Source: MSPOR6 sp964652195
GTDB lineage: Bacteria > Poribacteria > WGA-4E > WGA-3G
DNA length: 64,000 nucleotides
Direction: 5' to 3'
Assembly (NCBI GenBank): GCA_964652195.1
Contig: CAZZBB010000009.1
Coordinates: forward strand, 16,279 to 80,278
The translations under genes and the position numbers were made by a program. This document shows, one piece after another, positions 26,663 to 35,683 of the stretch. Under the pieces are notes generated by a model that was given only the letters and a program-made list of their open reading frames with translations, did no database searches and had not been told where the DNA came from. The first letter of the stretch is position 1, and each line of letters starts with the position of its first letter.

Positions 26663-27964
26663 ATGGAAAAAACTAAAGTTCAGGCTGTCTCATGGAATAT
26701 AACACGGTTGTGTAATCTTAAATGTACACATTGCTATCTTCCGGCTGGATTCGTTGATACTGAGGAATTTCCTCAAGGATACCTAAGAGACACCGAATTA
26801 ACACAATCACAATGTTTTCGTGTAATTGATGAAATTGCAGAAATTAATCCAAATATCCTACTTATTCTCACGGGTGGAGAACCGTTATTAAGACCAGATA
26901 TTCTGGAAATTTCAAAATATGCTTCTGACACTGGATTCCTTGTAGTAATTGGGACAAATGGGGTTCTGCTCAATGATGAAGTTGTTGAGAAAATGCAGCA
27001 AAACGGTGTTACAGGCGCAGGTTTGAGTATTGATTCCATACAACCTACGAGTCACGATAAGTTTCGTGGAATGGAAGGCGCATGGAAAGCAACCATGAAT
27101 GGTGTAGAAGCACTAAAACGCGCAAAACTTGATTTTCTCGTACAAACATCCGTCACACAATGGAACTATGATGAGATTCCACAGATTGTTGAATATGCAT
27201 ATCAGCTGGGTGCCAAAGTTCTTAATCTCTATTTTCTTGTTCGGACAGGAAGAGGGAAAACTGTTATGGACATCACCCCTACACAATATGAGAAAATGTT
27301 AGAGACCATGTTTCAATTACAGTCAGAATACAGTGGGAAGATGTTAATAGCAGCAAAATGTGCTCCACATTACAAACGTGTTATCTATGAACAACAGTCT
27401 GATTCCGCTTTCCTTCAAGGATATCCAAGTGGAACTTGTCCATGCGGTATTTACTACTGTCGTATTAGTCCTGAAGGGGAGCTTACACCTTGTCCGTATC
27501 TTCCAGTGAGTGTCGGTAATCTAAAAGAGAATAGTTTCGTCAAACTGTGGAATGATTCTGATACCTTTCACGATTTAAGGGATCGAAATCGTCTTGAAGG
27601 AAAGTGTGGTGCTTGTGAATTTAAAGAGGTTTGTGGGGGTTGTAGAGCACGTGCGTATGCTACTACGGATAATTACCTCGCTGCCGATGAATCTTGTGAA
27701 TATCAACCAGGACAAGAAAAACAACCTATTCAATTTGAAAAACGGACTGCCTTTGCATCAGAGCCAGAGTATGATCTCACATGGAATGATGCCGCAGAAC
27801 AAAGACTAAAGCGCGTACCTTCGTTTGCACGAGGAATGGTTGTCAAGAGTGTTGAAAAATATGCACGTGAAAACGGACATCAGGAAATTACTCCTGAACT
27901 CATGCACGCTGTCAAAAAGCGGTTTGATAAAACAGGAATTCCCTCTTTTAGACCACGACGCTAA
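26663..27964 (+). CDS. Radical SAM-SPASM enzyme (AhbD/NirJ-like) with C-terminal PCP_red domain
   Basis: 433 residues. The radical SAM cluster motif CNLKCTHC (C17, C21, C24) is followed by LTGGEPLLRPD. The SPASM region contains CPCGIYYCRISPEGE, LTPCPYLPVSVGN, GKCGACEFKEVCGGCRARAYA and DNYLAADESC. The CGGCRARAYA block is shared with AhbC, AhbD and NirJ, which modify heme precursors. A PCP_red domain begins at W374 and has FARGMVVKSVEKYARENGH. The fusion of a heme-type radical SAM enzyme to a domain from protochlorophyllide reductase argues for a tetrapyrrole or a protein-bound heme as substrate, but the reaction is not known. Confidence 0.82.
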   Translation: MEKTKVQAVSWNITRLCNLKCTHCYLPAGFVDTEEFPQGYLRDTELTQSQCFRVIDEIAEINPNILLILTGGEPLLRPDILEISKYASDTGFLVVIGTNGVLLNDEVVEKMQQNGVTGAGLSIDSIQPTSHDKFRGMEGAWKATMNGVEALKRAKLDFLVQTSVTQWNYDEIPQIVEYAYQLGAKVLNLYFLVRTGRGKTVMDITPTQYEKMLETMFQLQSEYSGKMLIAAKCAPHYKRVIYEQQSDSAFLQGYPSGTCPCGIYYCRISPEGELTPCPYLPVSVGNLKENSFVKLWNDSDTFHDLRDRNRLEGKCGACEFKEVCGGCRARAYATTDNYLAADESCEYQPGQEKQPIQFEKRTAFASEPEYDLTWNDAAEQRLKRVPSFARGMVVKSVEKYARENGHQEITPELMHAVKKRFDKTGIPSFRPRR

Positions 27965-28018
27965 GATATTTGAAGAAATCACATACAGTCGTTGACTTAA
28001 ATAGTAGAGGTGCATTGT

Positions 28019-28738
28019 ATGCTATCACCAGAACAAATTACATCTTTTCAAGAAGATGGATATCTTATACTTGAAAATCTTATAAATACGGATATAATTA
28101 ACGGATGGCGGGAACAGATATGGAAGCATTTTGATTCCAGTTTGGATACTCCAAAGACTTGGCCCGATAATTATGTAGTGGAGAACTTCGGTTTCTCACC
28201 ACAATTTGGTCAATTACCTGAAATGCAGGAGATAATTGAGCAATTAGGTGGAGGACACTTTGCTGGTGGTGGGGGATCACCATTGGTAAAATGGCCGAAT
28301 AAGGATGATGAATGGTCTATGCCGGGAAGTGGACACATTGATGCCTATGGTCCAGGTGGTTGGAGTCCGTTTATGATGGGTGCCACAACCTATCTCTATG
28401 ATGTTGAACCGGGGGGTGGTGCTTTCATATTTTGGCCAAAAAGTCATCATACAACCCACGAATACTTCCTCAAGTATCCTGAACAAGTTGATGGAAGTTT
28501 TAGGGATATTGAAGGATGGGGATGGCATCTCTTCTCAGATTCATCACCAGAGGGACCACGCGAGTTTATCGGGGCAGCAGGGGATGTTGTCCTATGGCAC
28601 GCTTATTTATGTCATACCGGTTCAGGTAATATCAGAGACATTCCCCGTGTCGGGATATTTGCTCGATACCACCATAAACAACGAGAAGAGATTCGGTACG
28701 AAATACCAGAAGATCTTTGGAAATACTGGGTTATTTAA
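28019..28738 (+). CDS. Phytanoyl-CoA dioxygenase family protein
   Basis: 239 residues from the ATG at 28019, 8 bases after AGAGG; a GTG three codons earlier is possible. The iron-binding facial triad is visible as GHIDAYG (HxD) and the distal histidine in YLCHTGSG. The 2-oxoglutarate-binding arginine is in IPRVGIFARYHH. It is expected to be an Fe(II)/2-oxoglutarate-dependent oxygenase. The family is very abundant in Poribacteria, and the substrate cannot be predicted. It ends 9 bases before the next PCP_red-like gene. Confidence 0.85.
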   Translation: MLSPEQITSFQEDGYLILENLINTDIINGWREQIWKHFDSSLDTPKTWPDNYVVENFGFSPQFGQLPEMQEIIEQLGGGHFAGGGGSPLVKWPNKDDEWSMPGSGHIDAYGPGGWSPFMMGATTYLYDVEPGGGAFIFWPKSHHTTHEYFLKYPEQVDGSFRDIEGWGWHLFSDSSPEGPREFIGAAGDVVLWHAYLCHTGSGNIRDIPRVGIFARYHHKQREEIRYEIPEDLWKYWVI

Positions 28739-28747
28739 GGAGTAAAT

Positions 28748-29161
28748 ATGAGTGAGCAAAACAAGGTTCAAGAACGACTCACAAATGTTGAAGATAGATT
28801 AGAACGGTTAGAGACGCTTTTGACAAGCATAAATGATAAGTTGGAACAACCATCGCAAACTGCAGGTGCTGATGGTGGGGGTACGGAGGAATTCCAACAA
28901 TGGGTCACTGATTATGTATCAATGCGATTACAACAATTGGTACCAGAGACATGTGATCATCCTGCCGAAACTCCGAAGGTGGATGGTCCATTTCTTGATA
29001 ACACAAATGTCCCTTGTACTGAAGAAGTCGTACACAGAGTTAAACGGATTCCCATTCCCTTTGTTAGAGAAATGGTAGTTCAACGCGTAGCAGAAAACGC
29101 ACGATCAGCACAAGTTGAACGTGTGGATATAGATTTCTTTGAACAGGCAGCAACATTCTGA
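28748..29161 (+). CDS. Coiled-coil protein with a degenerate PCP_red-like domain
   Basis: 137 residues. The N-terminal 37 residues are a heptad-rich coiled coil (VEDRLERLETLLTSINDKL). A Gly-rich linker and a middle region with two cysteines follow. Residues 92-137 (EEVVHRVKRIPIPFVREMV then QRVAENARSAQVERVDIDFF) follow the PCP_red pattern, including the P-x-x-x-R/V turn, but lack the leading tryptophan. TAAGGAGTAAAT gives a good ribosome site. It is the last member of the PCP_red group and may oligomerise with the others. Confidence 0.62.
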   Translation: MSEQNKVQERLTNVEDRLERLETLLTSINDKLEQPSQTAGADGGGTEEFQQWVTDYVSMRLQQLVPETCDHPAETPKVDGPFLDNTNVPCTEEVVHRVKRIPIPFVREMVVQRVAENARSAQVERVDIDFFEQAATF

Positions 29162-29348
29162 CAATGCAAAGCCACAGAGGAGTTCCCTCTGCCCGATTTC
29201 GACTGGAAGAACTTCTTGAAGGCTCCAAATATTTAATTTGTACGGCTTAATTGATGGAAATTTGATATTAGAAAACTCCATTGGATTATACCTATATGGT
29301 ATCACTAATGACTAACTGAATATTATTTATCATTACCTTGGAAATAGC

Positions 29349-29918
29349 ATGTCATCAATTGGAGCAAGAACACATTTTACACCAGAAGAATATCTTGTAT
29401 TAGAACGCAAAGCTGCATACAAGAGCGAGTATTTCCGTGGAGAGATAGTAGCAATGTCTGGTGCCAGCCGTGCCCATAATCTTATAACCCTTGATATTGC
29501 TACTGAGATAAACAATCAGTTACGGGATCGAGATTGTGAAGTATATTCCAGCGACATGCGAGTATGGATCAATCAGTTAGAGGCATATTTCTATCCTGAT
29601 GTAGTGGTTGCTTGTAATGAACCCAAGTTTGAAGATGATTTTATGGATTCAATTATCAATCCCGTCATAATCATAGAGGTGCTTTCACCTTCTACTGAGG
29701 AATACGATAGGGGTGAGAAATTTGAATATTACAAACAGTTATTATCCTTAAAAGAGTATATCCTTGTGGCACAAGACAAAATCTCAGTTGAACATTATGC
29801 TATACAAGGTACAGAATGGGAATTAACAACAATAGAAGATCTAACAGATATTCTTTCACTTTCTACTATCAGATGTAAACTAACATTAAAGGACATCTAT
29901 AGGCGTGTTGATCTTTGA
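29349..29918 (+). CDS. Uma2-family endonuclease-like protein, copy 1
   Basis: 189 residues of the Uma2 (DUF820) restriction-endonuclease-like fold. FTPEEYLVLERKAAYKSEY opens the domain. The PD-(D/E)XK-type residues appear in YPDVVVACNE and in IIIEVLSPST, followed by YKQLLSLKEYILV. The family is widespread in bacteria rich in repeats, and its targets are unknown. It is nearly identical over long stretches to the next gene, from which it is separated by a short fragment of the gene at 30618, showing a tandem duplication. Confidence 0.82.
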   Translation: MSSIGARTHFTPEEYLVLERKAAYKSEYFRGEIVAMSGASRAHNLITLDIATEINNQLRDRDCEVYSSDMRVWINQLEAYFYPDVVVACNEPKFEDDFMDSIINPVIIIEVLSPSTEEYDRGEKFEYYKQLLSLKEYILVAQDKISVEHYAIQGTEWELTTIEDLTDILSLSTIRCKLTLKDIYRRVDL

Positions 29919-29957
29919 TTTGCACGGCTAAATGGTGTATCACCAAAACAAAAAACT

Positions 29958-29996
29958 ATGGACTGGGTATTCAACACATTCTCAGAATATCTTGAG
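29958..29996 (+). pseudogene. Duplicated 5' fragment of the gene at 30618
   Basis: The sequence from ATGGACTGGGTATTCAAC through CTTGAG at 29958-29996 repeats the first 13 codons of the gene at 30618. It then runs straight into the upstream region of the second Uma2 copy. The spacing between the two ATGs is 660 bases, and that between the two Uma2 starts is 659. This marks the junction of a tandem duplication. The frame continues briefly in unrelated sequence and stops. Confidence 0.8.
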
Positions 29997-30007
29997 TCGG
30001 AGATAAC

Positions 30008-30577
30008 ATGTCATCCATTGGAGCAAGAACACATTTTACACCTGACGAATATCTTGTATTAGAGCGTAAAGCTGCTTACAAGAGCGAGTATTTCCTTGGA
30101 GAGATTTTTGCAATGTCTGGTGCCAGCCTTACACATGGTCTTATTACGGTAGATATAGCTACTGAACTCAACATTCAATTACGGGAATCAGAATGTAGAG
30201 TAGTAACAAACGATTTGCGTGTAAAAACCTCACCAGATGTTTCTTATTTTTATCCAGATGTTATTGTTTATTGTGATGAACCTGAATTCGAAGATGATTC
30301 ATTCGATACTCTACTTAATCCTGTTATCATCATGGAAGTGCTTTCACCTTCTACTGAGGAATACGATAGGGGTGAGAAATTTGAATACTATAAGCAGTTA
30401 CCATCATTAAAAGAGTATATCCTCGTAGCACAAGACAAAATCTCGCTTGAGCATTATGTTATGCAAGCTACGGAATGGGAATTGACAACATTCGCAGATC
30501 CAACAGATATTCTTACACTTTCTACTATCAGATGTAAGCTGCCATTAAAGGACATCTATAGGCGTGTTGATCATTGA
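30008..30577 (+). CDS. Uma2-family endonuclease-like protein, copy 2
   Basis: 189 residues, a tandem paralogue of the gene at 29349. The first 40 and last 75 residues are almost the same, while the central recognition-like part (about 50-105) differs strongly, with ECRVVTNDLRVKTSPD in place of DCEVYSSDMRVWINQ. The nuclease-like motifs FYPDVIVYCDE and IIMEVLSPST are kept. Concentration of change in one central block suggests either diversification or conversion of the flanks. Confidence 0.82.
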   Translation: MSSIGARTHFTPDEYLVLERKAAYKSEYFLGEIFAMSGASLTHGLITVDIATELNIQLRESECRVVTNDLRVKTSPDVSYFYPDVIVYCDEPEFEDDSFDTLLNPVIIMEVLSPSTEEYDRGEKFEYYKQLPSLKEYILVAQDKISLEHYVMQATEWELTTFADPTDILTLSTIRCKLPLKDIYRRVDH

Positions 30578-30617
30578 TTGGCACTGCTAAATCACCTATC
30601 ACCTAAACGACAAATCT

Positions 30618-30989
30618 ATGGACTGGGTATTCAACACATTCTCAGAATATCTTGAGAATGATTTCAAAAAACGAATCGGTAAGGATAATCCAACGGTTGC
30701 AGACTTATGGAATGCATTTCAAGTGTTATTTCCTGCCACATCCGCACAACTCTTGGTACAGGAACCTGTTGGAAACACTGTAAAGTTCAAAGCACTCGCC
30801 TTTTACTATGCGGATGAAATGGGACCATTAATTGATGCTCCACTGGAATATCTTAAACAGAATTATGGTGGTGGAAAATTCAAAATTAACTTTTATCACG
30901 GAATGCAGTTCATCGCAACAATAAACTTCAAACCAGAAGGCCCTGAAATATGGAGAGACCTACCAGAAATGGAGGCAATGAATATTTGA
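30618..30989 (+). CDS. Unknown soluble protein
   Basis: 123 residues, no membrane helices and no recognisable motif. Its start codon context is duplicated at 29958. Its stop overlaps the next gene by one base (TGATG), so the two are probably co-translated. The sequence GGGKFKINFYHGMQFIATIN looks like paired beta strands. I do not recognise the family. Confidence 0.6.
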   Translation: MDWVFNTFSEYLENDFKKRIGKDNPTVADLWNAFQVLFPATSAQLLVQEPVGNTVKFKALAFYYADEMGPLIDAPLEYLKQNYGGGKFKINFYHGMQFIATINFKPEGPEIWRDLPEMEAMNI

Positions 30990-31432
30990 TGGTTAGCTAT
31001 CAATTATATAATGAATGTCCACAGTGTGGTAAGAAAAACATCCAGAAATTGGATGAAAACTCTTGGTTTTGTCTGGATTGCGATTGGGATAACCTGTCCG
31101 CCATAGCTAATGATAATGATGAACTCATTTCATCACTACTACATGGTGATATACATTCACGACGAATTGCTGCGCAATCCTTAATAAATATAGGCGATGC
31201 TGATAGACATATAGCGACACAAGCTGATATTGAAATTTTAATCAAGGCACTTGAGGATGAAGATTCCGATGTACGGTATTTTGTCACTGTCGCCCTTGGA
31301 AAATTAGAAGCCACACTTAGTTTGCCAAAACTCAAAGAACTCGCACAAAACGACACATCTGCCCTTGTCCGGCAAGGAGCAATGACTGCAATTGAACAGA
31401 TTGAATCAGGTTTTGAGCAGAAACAGACTTGA
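30989..31432 (+). CDS. Zinc-ribbon and HEAT-repeat protein
   Basis: 147 residues from the ATG overlapping the previous stop; the frame is open further upstream inside that gene, but the overlap start is the natural one. Residues 9-30 hold CPQCGKK and CLDCDW, a zinc ribbon. The rest is helical HEAT-type repeats (IEILIKALEDEDSDVRYFVTVALGKL and a second unit with SALVRQGAMTAIEQI). Such repeats usually mediate protein binding. The partner is unknown. Confidence 0.7.
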   Translation: MVSYQLYNECPQCGKKNIQKLDENSWFCLDCDWDNLSAIANDNDELISSLLHGDIHSRRIAAQSLINIGDADRHIATQADIEILIKALEDEDSDVRYFVTVALGKLEATLSLPKLKELAQNDTSALVRQGAMTAIEQIESGFEQKQT

Positions 31433-31469
31433 GCAAATAGTATACTTGCAGCATTAAAGGAGACTATAG

Positions 31470-32537
31470 ATGGAGAAAGTTCAATTAGGATATATCGGTT
31501 GTGGTTTTATGGGACAGAAAGTCCATATACCAAATTTCGCAAGTATACCTGAGTGTGAACTTGTTGGACTCGCAGAGGTACGAAAAGAACTCGGGGAAAA
31601 AGTTCAGAAACGGTTTGATATACCACACCTATACAATGACCATATTGAGCTTGCACAAAATCCAGATATTGAAGCAGTAGCAGTCTCCGCTGATTTCGCA
31701 TTACAAGGTGAAATAGCGAAGGATCTATTAAAGGCTGGTAAGCACGTCTTCATGGAAAAACCGATGGCTGTTTCAGTAGAACAAGCGGAAGCTATCGTTG
31801 ATGCATCCAAAGAATCAGGTAAGAAACTGATGGTTGGATATATGAAACGATATGATGCTGGAAACGAAATCGTCAAAGAGAAGATCCTACAATTCCGTCA
31901 AACTGAAGAACTTGGACGGTTGACCTATGCACGAAATCATGCATTTGGGGGAGACTGGGTATGTAATTTAGATACACCGATGGAAAGCACTGAGGAATCT
32001 AAACCCAGTGCTCCGCAAAAATTTCCTGACTGGCTCCCTGAAGAAAGATGGGGATCATACATCGGGTATCTTCAACAATATACACACAATGTCAATCTAA
32101 TGCGTTGGTTTCTTGGAGCAGGTGATGATGTAACCGTTAAAGCAGTTGATTTAAATGAAAATGGTTATACAGGAATTGTTATCTTTGATATGGCTGGTGT
32201 GCGAGTAACACTTGAAACTGGGCATGTTTCACACTATCGTTGGGATGAGCATTCACAACTTTATTTCCAACACGGTTGGATTCATACATGGGCACCACCA
32301 TTATTGTTGAAGAATACACCCGCAGAAGTTGAAATATATCGTGCTGGAGAGGAACAAGAAATTACAAGACCAATACCCAGACCATCTTGGACTTGGGCAT
32401 ACCATAGAGAAGCAGAATATTTTATTAAAAATCTACGGAATCCTAAACCGTTCCGTTCCTCTGCTGAAGACACATTGACAGATGTAAGAATATTTGAGGA
32501 GATCTATCGTATCTTTATTGACCAGCAAAAGAATTAA
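31470..32537 (+). CDS. Gfo/Idh/MocA-family oxidoreductase
   Basis: 355 residues. The N-terminal Rossmann fold has LGYIGCGFMGQKVH for NAD(P) binding, and EKP in HVFMEKPMAV is the conserved family motif. The C-terminal domain has the RNHAFGGDW and QQYTHNVNLMRWFLG segments; HN in the latter is the usual catalytic-region histidine. It probably oxidises or reduces a sugar or cyclitol. AAAGGAG precedes the ATG. It is convergent with the membrane protein gene at 32596. Confidence 0.86.
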   Translation: MEKVQLGYIGCGFMGQKVHIPNFASIPECELVGLAEVRKELGEKVQKRFDIPHLYNDHIELAQNPDIEAVAVSADFALQGEIAKDLLKAGKHVFMEKPMAVSVEQAEAIVDASKESGKKLMVGYMKRYDAGNEIVKEKILQFRQTEELGRLTYARNHAFGGDWVCNLDTPMESTEESKPSAPQKFPDWLPEERWGSYIGYLQQYTHNVNLMRWFLGAGDDVTVKAVDLNENGYTGIVIFDMAGVRVTLETGHVSHYRWDEHSQLYFQHGWIHTWAPPLLLKNTPAEVEIYRAGEEQEITRPIPRPSWTWAYHREAEYFIKNLRNPKPFRSSAEDTLTDVRIFEEIYRIFIDQQKN

Positions 32538-32595
32538 GTTTTTACATAAGATGGTGTCTGCTATTCTAAAATACTTTTAGTATCCCGTCCATTCT

Positions 32596-34899
32596 TTACT
32601 TACGCATTAATATTTCCGTATTATTAATATCAATAGCCAATTCATAGTTTTCCTCAAGATATTTTGCAATAATTGGATGTCTTTCTTCTACAGGAATACC
32701 ATCTATTCTATCGAACCAACCACCGGTCTTAAAGATTACTAACCTTGTCTGATCTGCTTCTAAGTCAGCAACCACATCCCGTTGCATTCCTGGTGTTGAG
32801 GCATAACACACCATGAAAAAGCGGGTTACACTTGGTCTATTCGCAAAGAAAAAATATGCACCTTGGCTCGTAAAATCAAATATTTTCTCCTCGGGAGCAG
32901 TGTTCTCTTGTATGTAAGATACAACCTGCTGAATTTGTTCAACTTGGTCATCAGGAATATCTACTTGGCCTGCCCGTTCAAATTTCTCTGGGACAAGTGT
33001 CCTTTTAAACGGATTATTCAGTACATGTTTCCATCTACTCTCTAAATTCTGCAATGGATTATGTACTTGACTAACATACCATAGACAGACAAGTGTTGGA
33101 ATAATGATCAACACCGTTTTCAAAATCATCTGTTTACTAATTCTATCTCTTGGCATTTCCAAGTTGTTAACGGTACTCTTTTTAAACAGATTAATGAATA
33201 TCCAAGACCATACTCTGTCAAAAGGGAAGAGACATAGAATCCATAGAAACGTTGCGCCAAAGTGTAAGTGTCCACCATCAGATCTACCAAGTGCAGTACG
33301 GAAAAATGCAATTCCGCCTAACAATAAAAGCAGCAATTTCAACAAATATATAGGATAAGTTTCATTACTTGATAAACGCTTATATGTTAGGTAAACTACT
33401 GTCATTACATAGACACAAATTGGCAAATACCATCGAAATTTCCCACTCAGTATGAATGCTTTCCATCCTTGGTCCTTAAAAATATTAAGAGTTCCAGTTA
33501 GACTTGGAAAAGCAAGACCCCACGTTGCAAGCTGATATTTACACTGAATATACGAATTCCAAATTGCATCATCTAAAGCACCATGTGCTAAGAAATAGAT
33601 TCCTACAGGGAGAAATCCTAATAAGATTCCAATACTATAACTTAGGAGCGGCAATGGACGTGTATTCAACGGAATTTCTCTCTGCAAACTATATATAAAA
33701 AGAAAAAGTCCGATTGCTCCAAGTGTATACAACCCTATCTCAGTACTATACCAAAATGCTAAACTGGTAAAAATACCTCCAACTATAATTTTCCATCCTG
33801 ATGAGATTATCCTTGAAACCCATTCACTATTGTTAGATGATTCCTTCTCTAATCTAATAAATAGTCCATTTTCACGAAGAGACGTGAGATAATTTGCAAT
33901 GAAGGCAAATGCAAGTAGTCCAAGAGTATGTCTTGCAGATACAGAAAAGTTGCTCCCTGAAGATATGAGAAAGCAAATGAATGAGGAAATTACGCCACCA
34001 CGAAAGATTTGCAATCCAAGCAAGTACAAAGCCACATATCCAAGTGGATTTAACACACGTTCCATTGATCGTACACCCATCAATGTAGGACCAAAAAACT
34101 TACTACCCAACCAAGCCAAGTAGGCATTTTGAAAGAGTCCATGCTGGACATAGATATCTTTAAAAACCACACCTCCATGTAACATTCCGTTTAATGGTGC
34201 AACCCTTTCCCCTTCATGGAACATATCTATACCGCCATTAATATTACCATTATATAGTAGTAGGTAGATCAAAACAGGTAGGAGTATATATGCAAAGCAG
34301 CGATAAAGTAGTAATATCCCTCTTGACCGTGGAATTATGTATTCATCAAATGAAATGTCTGATTGTGTGACAGTGTTGTCAATATTATCAATTTGAACAG
34401 CTCGGGGTTTAATGAGAAGTAGACATGCCTTCAATAAGAGTGATAATCCGATTGGTGGTATTAACCAGATCCAACTACTCCCTTCATAATTTATAAACTG
34501 AATCCAACATAACCACAATGGCAAAGAAGCAAGAGAATACTGTTTTAATATCAGATTAATCGGTTTTGAAGTTTTTGATGCTACCCATTTGGAAAAGACG
34601 ATCCATCCTATCCAGTATATGAAAATAGTAATTGGAATACCGATAAGAGCAAGAAGATAATAGAAGATTTCTTGTTGCTTCGGATACTGATGTTGACTTA
34701 TCCAACCCACTACACCAGATGTGTCATGGAATTCAAAGACAAGATAGTTTTTGAGTGTGAATCCAATTCCTATCGCAAGTGAAAACGCTGAAATAGTAAT
34801 GATACGTAAGTATGGGCGGAGAGCGGTATCATAAACTATATTGAGATCAGGAAGTAATTTTCGGAAGGAGTGAAACCAGCCAAGTTGCAGAAATTGCAT
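32596..34899 (-). CDS. Large multi-spanning membrane protein, GT-C glycosyltransferase-like
   Basis: 767 residues with roughly a dozen or more membrane helices, running from an N-terminal four-helix part to a central block. After the fifth helix the loop DMFHEGERVAPLNGMLHG is placed like the first extracytoplasmic loop of GT-C glycosyltransferases, where catalytic acidic residues sit. VQHGLFQNAYLAWLGSKFFG follows. The C-terminal 130 residues form a soluble domain with FDFTSQGAYFFFANRPS. This layout fits a polyprenyl-phosphate-sugar-dependent transferase, but a named family is not certain. It reads convergently toward the oxidoreductase at 31470. Confidence 0.65.
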   Translation of the reverse strand: MQFLQLGWFHSFRKLLPDLNIVYDTALRPYLRIITISAFSLAIGIGFTLKNYLVFEFHDTSGVVGWISQHQYPKQQEIFYYLLALIGIPITIFIYWIGWIVFSKWVASKTSKPINLILKQYSLASLPLWLCWIQFINYEGSSWIWLIPPIGLSLLLKACLLLIKPRAVQIDNIDNTVTQSDISFDEYIIPRSRGILLLYRCFAYILLPVLIYLLLYNGNINGGIDMFHEGERVAPLNGMLHGGVVFKDIYVQHGLFQNAYLAWLGSKFFGPTLMGVRSMERVLNPLGYVALYLLGLQIFRGGVISSFICFLISSGSNFSVSARHTLGLLAFAFIANYLTSLRENGLFIRLEKESSNNSEWVSRIISSGWKIIVGGIFTSLAFWYSTEIGLYTLGAIGLFLFIYSLQREIPLNTRPLPLLSYSIGILLGFLPVGIYFLAHGALDDAIWNSYIQCKYQLATWGLAFPSLTGTLNIFKDQGWKAFILSGKFRWYLPICVYVMTVVYLTYKRLSSNETYPIYLLKLLLLLLGGIAFFRTALGRSDGGHLHFGATFLWILCLFPFDRVWSWIFINLFKKSTVNNLEMPRDRISKQMILKTVLIIIPTLVCLWYVSQVHNPLQNLESRWKHVLNNPFKRTLVPEKFERAGQVDIPDDQVEQIQQVVSYIQENTAPEEKIFDFTSQGAYFFFANRPSVTRFFMVCYASTPGMQRDVVADLEADQTRLVIFKTGGWFDRIDGIPVEERHPIIAKYLEENYELAIDINNTEILMRK

Positions 34900-34944
34900 C
34901 TATCTCCTACAGGATATAGGCGTTGAGACGAATCTGTTATGTAA

Positions 34945-35658
34945 TTATTGTACCACATCGCCTTCCACAGGTTCAACTTGGACTTTTATATTTTTCAGAT
35001 AATCTATAGCACGTTCTAATTCTTCTGAAGTTCCTTGCATCTCTAACATGACCCAACCAGATTCTTCAGTAACGTTAGCACGACGGATGTTTGTTATAAC
35101 ACCGAACTGTTTACCAATATTGTATATGATAGGTTCAGTAATTTTCTCTGGTGGAAAAGTAAGCCGTACCTTTATTGATCTCAACTGTGTTCCACCTGAT
35201 GGAGGAATTTGGAAAGGGACTTCTATAAAATCGGTCTTCGTTTCATCCCATTCAAAAGCTTTAACAACACGGACATTCTCTTCATAAATTGAAATTACAA
35301 GATAAGATACGCCAGGATAGGTTGGTTCACCCCATGCCATTGCGTCTTGTTTGTCTTTATCAGAGAAATATGCCTCGTGGTTAGGATGTGAATGGTAAAA
35401 TGCCTTTATTGGTCGGTTTTCGGTATCTGCCTCTTTATGCACAGATATTAAGTCATCGGGATGCATTAAGTATGCTGTCCGAGCGTCACGAGGATATGTG
35501 TTCGGATCTTCTTTATGCTTCTCATTCTGGATATTACGGCAAGGTCTGACGAATTCCTGAGATTCTGTCTGCAGTATTACACCACAGCATTCATCAGGAA
35601 ATTCTGTCTTAGCATGAGCACATATCTCATCAAGAGTATTGGGAAGTAGTGTGACCAT
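34945..35658 (-). CDS. JAMM-family metalloprotease fused to a NIL domain
   Basis: 237 residues. The N-terminal part is a JAMM/Mov34 zinc protease: glutamate in FPDECCGVIL, then AFYHSHPNHEAYFSDKDKQD with the HxHx-SxxD zinc site. Residues from about 160 onward match a NIL domain (IKVRLTFPPEK then GKQFGVITNIRRANV), a ligand-binding fold seen on methionine transporters and sulfur-metabolism proteins. In actinobacterial cysteine synthesis, Mec-type JAMM proteases release cysteine from the sulfur carrier CysO. The adjacent sulfur carrier, CysK and CysH genes support the same role here. Confidence 0.85.
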   Translation of the reverse strand: MVTLLPNTLDEICAHAKTEFPDECCGVILQTESQEFVRPCRNIQNEKHKEDPNTYPRDARTAYLMHPDDLISVHKEADTENRPIKAFYHSHPNHEAYFSDKDKQDAMAWGEPTYPGVSYLVISIYEENVRVVKAFEWDETKTDFIEVPFQIPPSGGTQLRSIKVRLTFPPEKITEPIIYNIGKQFGVITNIRRANVTEESGWVMLEMQGTSEELERAIDYLKNIKVQVEPVEGDVVQ

Positions 35659-35683
35659 CTCAATTTAAAATAGTATTGTCATT

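Noticed and set aside
20497..29161. Light-independent chlorophyll synthesis genes
   Set aside because: Only the PCP_red domain is shared; there is no nitrogenase-like catalytic domain of BchL, BchN or BchB.
29164..29250. A 28-codon frame after the coiled-coil gene
   Set aside because: Too short, no clear ribosome site, and no related sequence seen; could be a remnant but cannot be supported.
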